13,090 nt of DNA from an uncultured Ruminococcus sp. (GCA_947176685.1 CAMWRL010000035.1:1-13090), one strand, 5' to 3'. Shown: positions 6,585 to 13,090, numbered from the stretch's first letter. Translations and numbers: made by a program. Notes: generated by a model from the letters alone, not told the origin.

Positions 6585-7049
6585 TCATATATTATTTCTT
6601 TGGTAATTTTCGAGAGCGTCAAATATTTTATGAAACACCACCTGATTCGGATAGCGTTTATAGTCCGCAAACACCCATATACCGCTTTTATAGAAATGTT
6701 CAAGAATGGCGGCGGCAGTACCGGCACTTCTGCTCTGACCGTACTCACACTGACAGATTATATCCATATTATTGTTGTAGGCATTATATATAAACTCCGC
6801 CATTTTGTCGGTTTCGGGGAAATATGTATCATATGTATAGCCTTTTGATTTCAGACACTCAAGGTCGAGGTCGTCAAGTTCGCTGTAAAAGACGTTTTCG
6901 CATACTCCGTCATAATCAACGTGGGTATAGTCCTTATCGATTCTTTTTATTTTAGGGTCATAGTAGCTTATAACGGCGGTATTTTCCGGAAACTCTCCGG
7001 AATTTATGATTTCTTCAATTTCCTCCCGTGAATAGATTGAAACTTTCAT
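6585..7049 (-). CDS. Dual-specificity/tyrosine phosphatase-like protein (CX5R)
   Basis: The 154-aa cytosolic protein carries the cysteine-phosphatase P-loop CEYGQSRSAG at residues 101-110 (nucleophile C101, phosphate-binding R107, followed by S108). A strand (MDIICQ) precedes it and a helix (TAAAILEHFY) follows, as in the PTP/DSP fold. The usual His before the nucleophile is replaced by Gln (Q100). Candidate general-acid aspartates are in SELDDLDLE (56-64). The C-terminal RYPNQVVFHKIFDAL resembles the closing helix seen in small bacterial and phage phosphatases of this type. It could act on phosphoproteins or on small phosphorylated molecules; the substrate cannot be told. GAGGTG lies 6 nt before the ATG. 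A long structured leader with a terminator-like hairpin precedes the gene. No terminator separates it from metK. Confidence 0.85.
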   Translation of the reverse strand: MKVSIYSREEIEEIINSGEFPENTAVISYYDPKIKRIDKDYTHVDYDGVCENVFYSELDDLDLECLKSKGYTYDTYFPETDKMAEFIYNAYNNNMDIICQCEYGQSRSAGTAAAILEHFYKSGIWVFADYKRYPNQVVFHKIFDALENYQRNNI

Positions 7050-7062
7050 AAATGCACCTCAC

Positions 7063-7099
7063 TTGTAAAAAGCAAACGGACTTCCGGTTAAGGAAGTCC
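7063..7099 (-). terminator. Terminator-like hairpin before the phosphatase ribosome binding site
   Basis: GGACTTCC (7099-7092) pairs perfectly with GGAAGTCC (7085-7078) across a TTAACC loop and is followed by GTTTGCTTTTT. The U-tract is interrupted and starts a few bases after the stem, so efficiency may be partial. It lies about 15 nt upstream of the GTGAGGTG box, as in attenuators. Confidence 0.6.
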
Positions 7100-7203
7100 A
7101 TCTACCATGATATAGGGATTATTGGGGATTTTGCAATTCAGCGATGGGGTAAACGCTGAACTGCCTATGAAAAAACAGCTTTCAGGATTTCTCCCTTAAG
7201 CGA
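7063..7203 (-). ncRNA. Structured 5' leader of the phosphatase gene, candidate riboswitch or attenuator
   Basis: Between kinase and phosphatase genes the minus strand can fold into three hairpins. H1 (7201-7178) pairs GCUU with AAGC and GGGA with UCCU around a GAAA tetraloop, with an AA/GA internal loop. H2 (7164-7133) is an 11-bp stem GCAGUUCAGCG/CGCUGAAUUGC with a 10-nt UUUACCCCAU loop. H3 (7099-7078) is an 8-bp perfect stem followed by a U-rich tail. One base pair in H1 and one in H2 are G-U in the minus-strand RNA but would be A-C mismatches in the plus strand, which argues for the sense direction of the phosphatase gene. UUAAGGGAG in H1 can pair with CUUCCUUAA in H3 (9 bp, one G-U), giving mutually exclusive folds. 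It matches no class I can recall. Promoter support is only a TATAAT at 7214-7209. Confidence 0.55.
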
Positions 7204-7208
7204 TTTTT

Positions 7209-7214
7209 ATTATA
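7209..7214 (-). promoter_or_regulatory. Possible -10 element for the structured leader
   Basis: A perfect TATAAT is present on the minus strand, about 7 bp upstream of the first leader hairpin, so RNA would begin at that hairpin. The -35 region at 16-18 bp spacing (ACACAA/CACAAT) does not match TTGACA, so the promoter may be weak or activator-dependent. Read-through from the kinase gene is also possible because no strong terminator follows it. Confidence 0.4.
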
Positions 7215-7289
7215 CAGTACATATGTGTAAATTGTGTGATTAAATGATAAAAATTTGGTTACAAATAATTTGATTCCGGTCGTAAATGT

Positions 7290-8744
7290 TTACATTTTGG
7301 TTACATCATTTATCCTGAACCAGAAAACCGAGCCTTTACCGAGAGTACTCCGCACTCCGTAGTCGTAACCGTGAAGTTTCAGTACAGCTTTCACTATAGA
7401 AAGTCCCAGACCCGTACCGACAACTTCCCTCTTGTGGTTTTCCGAACGGTAGTATTTGTCAAAAATAAGTTTTATCTTGTCTTCCTCAATGCCGTCCCCC
7501 GTATCTTCGACTTCAATCAGTACACCGTCAGGCTTGTTAATCTGCCGGACATAAACCTGTTTGTCCTCACCCGTGTAATTAATTGCATTATTGATTAGGT
7601 TGTAGATTACCTGCTCGATTTTCACAACATCGCAGTATACCATTTTTTCAGTATCGGAGGCAAAGTGTATATGATAACCCATTTTTTCAGAAATACCCTT
7701 GAAACGTCCTATAATCTCAGTCAGTTTGGAGCTTATCTCAAACTCTGACGGATTGAGTTTCTGCTTGCCGCTTTCAAGTTTAGAGAGGTCAAGAATATCG
7801 TTTACCATTGCCGAAAGCCTGTCGGTTTCGTTTATGATTATTTCAAGATGCTCGTTGCGCTTGACGGGGTTGTCACCCGAAAGGTCACGAATCATTTCAG
7901 CATAAGCTTTCAGCATAGTAAGGGGTGTCCGCAGGTCGTGGGAAACGTTGGCTATCAAGTCCCTTTGCATCGTGTCAACCTTTGAAAGTTCCTTTTCGGC
8001 ATACATAAGAGTGTCCGCAAGCTTCTGCGCTTCAAGATACCCCGTACCGTCAAATTTCGTATTGAGGTCGCCTTTGGCAAGGTTTTCAGCAGATTTCGTA
8101 ATCCTGTCTATCGGGTTTGAAATCCTGTTTGCAAGGAACACGGATATTCCAGCCGCAATCAATATAAGTATAACCGTTATAATTATAAGCTGACGTTTGA
8201 TTATTGATACAGTCGAGCTTACCGGAGCAAGTTCGGAGTTTATCAGAAGATAGCCTTCCGGATAGCGCACACTTCCAAGAACGCATATATATACAAGCAT
8301 ATCGTTCTGACCTCTGGGGTTGGACACTTTGTATAAAGCTTCCGGCAGTTCGGTACGCCTTATTTCGTTCAGGAATTTATAAGTACTGTTTTCCCTGCCG
8401 TGTACAAGGCAGTCGCCCAGTACGTCCTTTGAATATATGGAACGTCCGTACTTGTCAAGGATTTCAACGCATACGTCATTACCGATAGCCGTTTCTGTGT
8501 ACTTGTTGATAAACTCCGTCTTGTTGCCCGATTTGTAGTCGGTATTGTAGGAACTTACTATTTCGGCGGCGTTTTCGGTAACGGAACGTGTTTTCATTTT
8601 CTCGTAGAACGATTCAAGAAAAAATATCTGAAATATCCACATAAGCACAAACACAAGTATTATAAACATCACAAAATGTATCCATACTTTCAGACGCAGG
8701 GGCATACGGTTGTTGACGTTTTTTATTTTATTTAAGATATTCAA
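7290..8744 (-). CDS. Membrane sensor histidine kinase
   Basis: This 484-aa kinase is the partner of the adjacent response regulator. Order of parts: TM1 (about 21-43), an extracytoplasmic region of about 140 residues (44-184) with no family I recognise, TM2 (about 185-206), HAMP (207-260), HisKA with NVSHDLRTPLTMLKAYAEM (phosphoacceptor H269), and HATPase_c with N-box NLINNAINY (382-390), G1 EDTGDGI (413-419), F-box FDKYYR and G2 GTGLGLS (443-449). All ATP-binding boxes are intact. The start is TTG at 8744, inside a 17-bp overlap with the regulator gene, suggesting translational coupling. The first in-frame ATG would remove 13 residues before TM1 and has no clear ribosome binding site. The stimulus is unknown. 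There is no strong terminator after the stop codon. Confidence 0.95.
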   Translation of the reverse strand: MNILNKIKNVNNRMPLRLKVWIHFVMFIILVFVLMWIFQIFFLESFYEKMKTRSVTENAAEIVSSYNTDYKSGNKTEFINKYTETAIGNDVCVEILDKYGRSIYSKDVLGDCLVHGRENSTYKFLNEIRRTELPEALYKVSNPRGQNDMLVYICVLGSVRYPEGYLLINSELAPVSSTVSIIKRQLIIITVILILIAAGISVFLANRISNPIDRITKSAENLAKGDLNTKFDGTGYLEAQKLADTLMYAEKELSKVDTMQRDLIANVSHDLRTPLTMLKAYAEMIRDLSGDNPVKRNEHLEIIINETDRLSAMVNDILDLSKLESGKQKLNPSEFEISSKLTEIIGRFKGISEKMGYHIHFASDTEKMVYCDVVKIEQVIYNLINNAINYTGEDKQVYVRQINKPDGVLIEVEDTGDGIEEDKIKLIFDKYYRSENHKREVVGTGLGLSIVKAVLKLHGYDYGVRSTLGKGSVFWFRINDVTKM

Positions 8745-9408
8745 ATTTATATCCCAATCCCCTGAGAGTTACAATATAACTGCGGTAGTCTCCCAGACTG
8801 TTGCGGAGCATTTTTATATGAGTATCAACCGTCCTGTCATCTCCGAAAAAGTCATATCCCCATACTTCTTCAAGAAGCCTGTCCCTTGACAATGCAATAT
8901 TCTTGTTTTTGACAAGATAAAACAGCAGGTCATATTCCTTGGGAGTCATTGCGGCTTTCTTGCCGTTGACGTAAACTTCCCGTCCGGAAATATCGACTTC
9001 CAGTCCGTCAAAAACATACTTGTCCTGATATACGGGAGTTTCCTGTACGGTATTTCTTTTCAGTACAACCTTAACCCTTGCCATAAGCTCTTTAGGCGAA
9101 AAGGGCTTTACAACATAGTCGTCAACACCGATTTCAAAACCGAAAAGCTTGTCATATTCCTCGCTTCTTGCGGACAGCATAATGACGGGAATATTTTTTG
9201 TCTTGTGGATTTCCTTACAGGCAGAATAACCGTCCAGACGGGGCATCATAACGTCCATAATTATAAGGTCATAATTATGTTCGTGACAGAGACTGACGGC
9301 TTCCATACCGTTTTCAGCTTCGGACACTTCGTGACCCTCGAACTCCGCATATTCACGGACAACCTTTCTTATATTGATTTCGTCGTCCACTACCAGAATA
9401 CGTGCCAT
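8728..9408 (-). CDS. OmpR/PhoB-family response regulator
   Basis: The 226-aa transcription factor has a receiver domain (1-120) with acidic pocket D8/D9, phosphoacceptor D52 (IIMDVMMPRLDG), switch residue S79 and K101 in VVKPFSP. A winged-helix DNA-binding domain follows (about 128-225) with TPKEYDLLFYLVKN, DRLLEEVWGYDF and RTVDTHIKMLRNSLGD. It is phosphorylated by the kinase encoded next, with which it overlaps by 17 bp. ATG at 9408 has AAGAGGTG 10 nt upstream. It is divergent from the PAS-GGDEF-EAL gene across a 230-bp control region with repeat elements it might bind. OmpR-family regulators often bind direct repeats and autoregulate, so control of one or both sides is plausible. The regulated pathway cannot be named. 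Confidence 0.96.
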   Translation of the reverse strand: MARILVVDDEINIRKVVREYAEFEGHEVSEAENGMEAVSLCHEHNYDLIIMDVMMPRLDGYSACKEIHKTKNIPVIMLSARSEEYDKLFGFEIGVDDYVVKPFSPKELMARVKVVLKRNTVQETPVYQDKYVFDGLEVDISGREVYVNGKKAAMTPKEYDLLFYLVKNKNIALSRDRLLEEVWGYDFFGDDRTVDTHIKMLRNSLGDYRSYIVTLRGLGYKFEYLK

Positions 9409-9439
9409 AAATACAAAACACCTCTTTATTTATTTTATA

Positions 9440-9464
9440 CCGGAAAAAAATCTTTATTTTCCGG
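9440..9464 (-). promoter_or_regulatory. 5'-end hairpin in the leader of the two-component operon
   Basis: CCGGAAAA and TTTTCCGG (9464-9457 with 9447-9440) form an 8-bp stem directly downstream of the -10 box at 9472-9477, so the mRNA would begin with it. Such 5' hairpins can stabilise mRNA. On the RNA strand it is followed by no U-run, so it is not a terminator. Confidence 0.5.
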
Positions 9465-9471
9465 CTGTTTT

Positions 9472-9500
9472 ATTATACCATAATATCACGCAAAAGTGTA
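9472..9500 (-). promoter_or_regulatory. Probable promoter of the response regulator/kinase operon
   Basis: A perfect TATAAT (9477-9472) has only TACACT (9500-9495) at 17 bp in the -35 position. The poor -35 together with the repeats just upstream (9503-9531) suggests that the promoter needs an activator, possibly the regulator itself. Confidence 0.55.
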
Positions 9501-9502
9501 CA

Positions 9503-9567
9503 TTCTGTGATAATCTTCTGTAATTTTACAGCAAATTTATTTATTTTGTCATCAATTCCAAATTTGC
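9503..9567. repeat. Operator-like repeat cluster between the two-component and EAL promoters
   Basis: Three nested signals are visible. Direct repeats TTCTGT lie at 9503-9508 and 9516-9521 (13-bp period). A palindrome CTGTAATTTTACAG lies at 9518-9531 (6-bp arms, 2-bp centre). An inverted repeat GCAAATTT (9531-9538) / AAATTTGC (9560-9567) follows, with a partial third copy (AAATTTTGC) inside the plus-strand promoter spacer. They occupy the space between the two divergent promoters and are candidate binding sites for the OmpR-family regulator. That is inference from position. Confidence 0.5.
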
Positions 9568-9569
9568 GA

Positions 9570-9598
9570 TTGACATTTTCAGTAAATTTTGCTATAAT
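9570..9598 (+). promoter_or_regulatory. Sigma-A promoter of the PAS-GGDEF-EAL / pfk unit
   Basis: Perfect -35 TTGACA (9570-9575), 17-bp spacer and perfect -10 TATAAT (9593-9598) place the start near 9605. The inverted repeat arm AAATTTGC ends 2 bp before the -35, so a protein bound there would interfere with RNA polymerase. Confidence 0.88.
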
Positions 9599-9638
9599 AT
9601 ATTTGGTTCGGTATCATCAGAAACGGAGGCGATAATAT

Positions 9639-11870
9639 ATGAACCTTAACAACTCTCTATCTGCAACTATAATAATAGCTTTTGCTACCGGTCTTGTCAT
9701 TGCGTATACAAGGCTTCATCCGGATATGGCAATGGCAACGCTCATTACTTATGTGACTACTATGGTATGTCTTTCACTTATTCTTGCAATTACGGCGTGG
9801 CTTTATAGGAAACACAAATCATCAGTTGACGCAGGAGATATTGCAGGCATCTCAGAAAACCTCAACACTGAAATGATTATGTGGACTGACGATTTTTCAG
9901 CCGTCTACATGAACAGGCATATGAGAGAACTGCTCGGAATAGAAGGTCTGAACTTTGACTACAAAGCCGAACTGATGAGAGCTTTCGGCATTGACAGCCT
10001 CAGCCTTTCCACTATACAGGAAATAATACAAAGCAATTCCCATGAAGCACGGTTCGTCAGCAATGACGGCTCTACAATTACGATAGCCTGGAGTACGTCA
10101 CTTGTCAAGCAAAAGAAAAAAACTGCTCTGTACCTCAGTACCGGACTTAACCTGACCGAAATAAAGAAAATGCGCCTTGACCTTGCAAGCACCAACGACT
10201 TGTTCAATTATTCAATGAGCCTTGCGGAAATCGGCATAATTATGTCCAACGATATGACAAATTTCATTGTTTCACCTGAAACAGTCCGTATGCTCGGTCT
10301 CAAAAGCAGCAACATAACTCTCAAGAATCTTCGTGTAGCAATTCACCCTAACGACCGTCTGATGTTTGACAGTGCGATGAAGTCCGCCAACACCGATAAC
10401 GGAAACGAAGTACACAGCATTGAAATGCGTATAAGTTCCGCTGACGGCTTCTATCATTGGTATTCGTACCGGTACAAAGGTATGAATCATTCGGATTCAC
10501 TGCCTATGTTCGGCGGTGCGCTCATTGACAGCACTCAGGAACACGAAAAGGATTTAATCATTGAACGCCTTGCATATATTGATGATGTTACCGAAATCGC
10601 CAACCGCAACAAACTTATGGACGTAGGTCAGGAAACTTTTGAACAGTGCAGGCTTCTGAACTTTTCCTATTGGATTATCGTACTTGATATAGACCGTTTC
10701 CATATTATAAACGACAGTTCAGGCTACCAGAACGGCAACTATATTTTAAAACATTTCGCCAACATTATGTATAAGTTCGTGACGCCGGGCGGACTTGCTG
10801 CAAGAATCAGCGGCGATAACTTCGCCCTTATGCTCAGGGACTACGGCGATGATGACTTGCCGCTGCGTACCGCAAAGGCTATTCAGGACGAGTTCGCAAA
10901 ATCAGCCGCCGGAGACTTCGCCTCCATAAATCTGAGTTGTTCGGCTGGTTACGCAAAAATGCCCGAAGACTGCGGCAGTTTCCTTGAAGCGTTTGAACAT
11001 GCAGAATTTGCACTCAAATCGGGCGGCACTGACAACAATACTGTTCACGGCTATGAAGCCCGTATGCACGATTCAATAATAGGAAGAAACGAACTTGAAA
11101 GAGAACTGGCACTCGCTATCGACAACAACGAATTACAATTATTCTATCAGCCGAAAATAGACCTTTCCACGGGTAAAATAATGGGCGTTGAAGCCCTCAT
11201 ACGCTGGATTAAACCGGACGGCACTATTGTACGTCCTGACGCTTTCGTGCCTGTTGCGGAAAGTTCGCACCTTATCGGAAAAATAAGCGAATTTGTACTT
11301 AACGAGGGCTGTCGGCAGAATAAGTTATGGCAGAAAATGGGTTATCCGGAAATCGTAATGTCAATAAATTTCACTTCAACGGACTTCTACCAGAACGACC
11401 TGAAAGACCAGGTGTTTGAAGCACTTGTCAAAACCGGTCTTGACGCAAAATGGCTTGAAGTAGAACTGACAGAAACTCTTGCGTTAAGTGATATTGACTA
11501 TGCGGTTTCGCAGATGAACAAGCTCCGTGAACTGGGCGTTAAGCTCGCTATGGACGACTTCGGCACGGGATATTCTTCACTCAGCTATCTGCAAATACTG
11601 CCCATAACGCTCCTAAAGCTTGACCGTTCATTCATAATAGACATTGAACACGATAATATTGCTTATGAAATAGTTTCTTCAGTAATAAGGATTGCAAAAT
11701 CAAAGCAAATCGAAACTATTGCAGAAGGCATTGAAAATCCTAATCAGGAAGATATTCTCAGAAAAGCCGGATGTGATTTCGGACAAGGCTACCTTTACGG
11801 CAAACCTATGCCCGCCGAAAAACTTCAGGATTTCATTGAGGAGAATATGAAACAGCATCAGGATAAATAA
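9639..11870 (+). CDS. Membrane PAS-(degenerate GGDEF)-EAL cyclic-di-GMP phosphodiesterase
   Basis: The 743-aa protein is predicted to hydrolyse c-di-GMP at the membrane. Order: two membrane segments (about 8-24 and 32-55), a first PAS-like region (about 75-175), a second PAS_3-like region (about 185-300), GGDEF (about 308-470) and EAL (about 483-735). The GGDEF active-site motif is SGDNF (391-395), so diguanylate cyclase activity is unlikely, although LDIDRF (349-354) remains. The EAL site looks complete: E518 in EAL, N577, E609 in ELTE, DDFGTGYSSL (D639/D640), K660, E696/E699 in AEGIE and Q716. The usual logic is a GTP- or signal-responsive regulatory GGDEF controlling an active EAL. GGAGG lies 9 nt before the ATG. 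It is divergent from the two-component genes and 25 bp upstream of pfk. Confidence 0.95.
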   Translation: MNLNNSLSATIIIAFATGLVIAYTRLHPDMAMATLITYVTTMVCLSLILAITAWLYRKHKSSVDAGDIAGISENLNTEMIMWTDDFSAVYMNRHMRELLGIEGLNFDYKAELMRAFGIDSLSLSTIQEIIQSNSHEARFVSNDGSTITIAWSTSLVKQKKKTALYLSTGLNLTEIKKMRLDLASTNDLFNYSMSLAEIGIIMSNDMTNFIVSPETVRMLGLKSSNITLKNLRVAIHPNDRLMFDSAMKSANTDNGNEVHSIEMRISSADGFYHWYSYRYKGMNHSDSLPMFGGALIDSTQEHEKDLIIERLAYIDDVTEIANRNKLMDVGQETFEQCRLLNFSYWIIVLDIDRFHIINDSSGYQNGNYILKHFANIMYKFVTPGGLAARISGDNFALMLRDYGDDDLPLRTAKAIQDEFAKSAAGDFASINLSCSAGYAKMPEDCGSFLEAFEHAEFALKSGGTDNNTVHGYEARMHDSIIGRNELERELALAIDNNELQLFYQPKIDLSTGKIMGVEALIRWIKPDGTIVRPDAFVPVAESSHLIGKISEFVLNEGCRQNKLWQKMGYPEIVMSINFTSTDFYQNDLKDQVFEALVKTGLDAKWLEVELTETLALSDIDYAVSQMNKLRELGVKLAMDDFGTGYSSLSYLQILPITLLKLDRSFIIDIEHDNIAYEIVSSVIRIAKSKQIETIAEGIENPNQEDILRKAGCDFGQGYLYGKPMPAEKLQDFIEENMKQHQDK

Positions 11871-11895
11871 ATTTTTTAAAACGGAGGTCATCCAA

Positions 11896-12978
11896 ATGAA
11901 AAGAAGAATAGGCATTCTCACAAGCGGCGGCGACTGTCCCGGTCTCAACGCCACAATCAGAGGCGTTGCAAAAGCCTGCTATGAAAGATTCGGCGTTGAC
12001 AACGTTGACATCGTAGGCATTTCCAACGGTTACTACGGTCTTATCAACAATCTCTGCAAAGATATGTCCCCCTCATCTTTTTCGGGCATACTCACGCAGG
12101 GCGGTACAATCTTCGGTACAAAGCGTCAGCCGTTCAAGATGATGCAGGTCATCGGTGAGGACAACGTTGACAAGGTAAAGAATATGACAGAAACCTACAA
12201 GAAACAAAAACTTGACTGTCTGCTTACCCTTGGCGGCAACGGTACTCATAAGACTTCAAAACTCCTTGCGGACGAGGGTCTTAATATTATCGGTCTCCCG
12301 AAAACTATCGACAACGACATCTACGGTACAGACGTTACTTTTGGTTTCCATACCGCCGTTGACATTGCAACGGATGTAATTGACCGTCTCCACACAACCG
12401 CCGCAAGCCATTCCCGTATACTTGTATGCGAAATTATGGGCAACAAAGCCGGCTGGCTTACTCTCAACGCCGGAATCGCAGGCGGTGCGGACGTTATAAT
12501 CATTCCGGAAATCCCTTATGATATTGACAAGGGCTTCGACTCAGTAATGGCAAGAAGTGATTCAGGAAAAGCATTTTCGATACTCGCTGTTGCCGAAGGT
12601 GCTTTTGATATTGCAGAAGCCAAGATGAAAAAGAAAGAACGTGCAAAGAAACGTCAGGAAGCCGGAATAATTACAGCTACTTCCCGAATAGCTGCGCAGA
12701 TTCAGTCAAACACAGGTATTGAAGCCCGTGTATGCGTTCCGGGACATATGCTTCGTGGCGGTGCGCCCAGCGCATATGACAGAGTACTGTCAACGCAGTT
12801 CGGAGTACACGCCGCATACCTCATCGCTCAGGAAAAATACGGCAGAACCGTTGCAAAAATCGGCAACAAAATTACTTCCAACAAACTCAGCGACATCGCA
12901 GGAAAAACAAAATTCGTTGATACGGACAACCACCTTGTAATTGCCGCCCGTGATATCGGCGTGTCATTCGGCGACTGA
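11896..12978 (+). CDS. 6-phosphofructokinase (ATP- or PPi-dependent)
   Basis: The enzyme phosphorylates fructose 6-phosphate to fructose 1,6-bisphosphate in glycolysis. The 360-aa product has the PFK signatures: TSGGDCPGLNA (9-19), LTLGGNGTHKT (110-120), PKTIDND (135-141, catalytic D139), SHSR (R174), MGNKAGW (181-187) and GHMLRGG (283-289). Relative to E. coli PfkA, G116 matches Gly104, a feature of ATP enzymes. K136 replaces Gly124, a feature of PPi enzymes and of some ATP-dependent clades. N115 replaces Asp103, a Mg-binding position. The donor therefore cannot be assigned from sequence. GGAGGT is 7 nt before the ATG. The start is 25 bp after the EAL gene with no terminator between, and a strong terminator follows the stop. 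Confidence 0.95.
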   Translation: MKRRIGILTSGGDCPGLNATIRGVAKACYERFGVDNVDIVGISNGYYGLINNLCKDMSPSSFSGILTQGGTIFGTKRQPFKMMQVIGEDNVDKVKNMTETYKKQKLDCLLTLGGNGTHKTSKLLADEGLNIIGLPKTIDNDIYGTDVTFGFHTAVDIATDVIDRLHTTAASHSRILVCEIMGNKAGWLTLNAGIAGGADVIIIPEIPYDIDKGFDSVMARSDSGKAFSILAVAEGAFDIAEAKMKKKERAKKRQEAGIITATSRIAAQIQSNTGIEARVCVPGHMLRGGAPSAYDRVLSTQFGVHAAYLIAQEKYGRTVAKIGNKITSNKLSDIAGKTKFVDTDNHLVIAARDIGVSFGD

Positions 12979-12993
12979 TTCTATACCAGTATA

Positions 12994-13030
12994 ATAAATG
13001 CTGTCCCTGACAAGACAGCATTTATATTTT
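12994..13030 (+). terminator. Intrinsic terminator of the EAL-pfk unit
   Basis: A perfect 12-bp stem ATAAATGCTGTC (12994-13005) / GACAGCATTTAT (13014-13025) with an 8-nt loop is followed by ATTTT. It begins 15 bp after the pfk stop codon. I see nothing further to call in the remaining 60 bases to the window end. Confidence 0.85.
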
Positions 13031-13090
13031 GCGAAAGAATATGTTATATTATTTTCCACAATATAGTGTGCTTTTTTGTCTCATATATAG

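Noticed and set aside
7063..7203. Assigning the leader to a known class (c-di-GMP, T-box, cobalamin, purine, M-box, preQ1 or SRP RNA)
   Set aside because: None of the conserved core sequences of these RNAs could be found. Only the hairpins and the alternative pairing are supported.
7063..7203. A plus-strand small RNA ending in the hairpin and T-run at 7178-7208
   Set aside because: In the plus-strand RNA two pairs become A-C mismatches and no plus-strand promoter was seen, so the minus-strand reading is better.
9440..9464. Terminator between the divergent promoters
   Set aside because: The stem is largely A/T with no U-run after it on either strand, and it lies at the very start of the minus-strand transcript.
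9639..11870. Active diguanylate cyclase
   Set aside because: The GGDEF signature is SGDNF and the second Gly and the Glu needed for catalysis are missing, so only the EAL activity is called.

Overview
The window looks like a chromosomal stretch of a low-to-moderate GC clostridial Firmicute, most likely Ruminococcus or a close Oscillospiraceae relative. The reasons are the gene order site-2 protease / scpA / scpB / DUF2953-like protein, strong AGGAGG-type ribosome binding sites, TATAAT/TTGACA promoters, a SAM-I riboswitch ahead of metK, and a clostridial-type phosphofructokinase. The genus is inferred, not proven. No mobile element, tRNA, rRNA or CRISPR array is visible.

Layout. 1-2361 (minus): a chromosome-segregation operon read right to left: M50 site-2 protease, scpA, scpB and the start of a DUF2953-like membrane protein that runs off the left edge. 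A sigma-A promoter at 2428-2456 drives it. Divergent from it is rpmB (2587-2772, plus), with its own promoter and terminator. 3016-3897 (plus) encodes a zinc-ribbon/single-TM/beta-module surface protein. Its 3' end overlaps the 3' end of a convergent C39-like cysteine-peptidase lipoprotein (3890-4726, minus). 4782-6565 (minus) is a SAM-controlled unit: promoter, SAM-I aptamer, terminator, metK and a small unknown protein. 6585-7049 (minus) is a CX5R protein-phosphatase-like gene. It is preceded by a roughly 140-nt leader (7063-7203) with three hairpins, the last resembling a terminator just before the ribosome binding site. 7290-9408 (minus) is a response regulator/histidine kinase pair. Divergent from it, 9639-12978 (plus) carries a membrane PAS-GGDEF-EAL protein followed, with no terminator between them, by 6-phosphofructokinase and a strong terminator.

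How the parts may work together. The left operon supplies the SMC-ScpAB condensin. The metK unit is a feedback-regulated SAM synthesis module with an unexplained 126-aa passenger. The two-component system and the c-di-GMP phosphodiesterase share a 230-bp divergent control region with repeat elements, so the regulator may control both sides. The phosphodiesterase-pfk arrangement suggests shared transcription of a c-di-GMP enzyme and a glycolytic enzyme.

The least explained element is the structured leader upstream of the phosphatase gene. Two of its stems contain G-U wobbles that are pairs only when the minus strand is the RNA. Its 5' end can also form 9 bp with the arm and loop of the terminator-like hairpin, which is the arrangement expected of an attenuator or riboswitch. 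I could not match it to a known class from memory.
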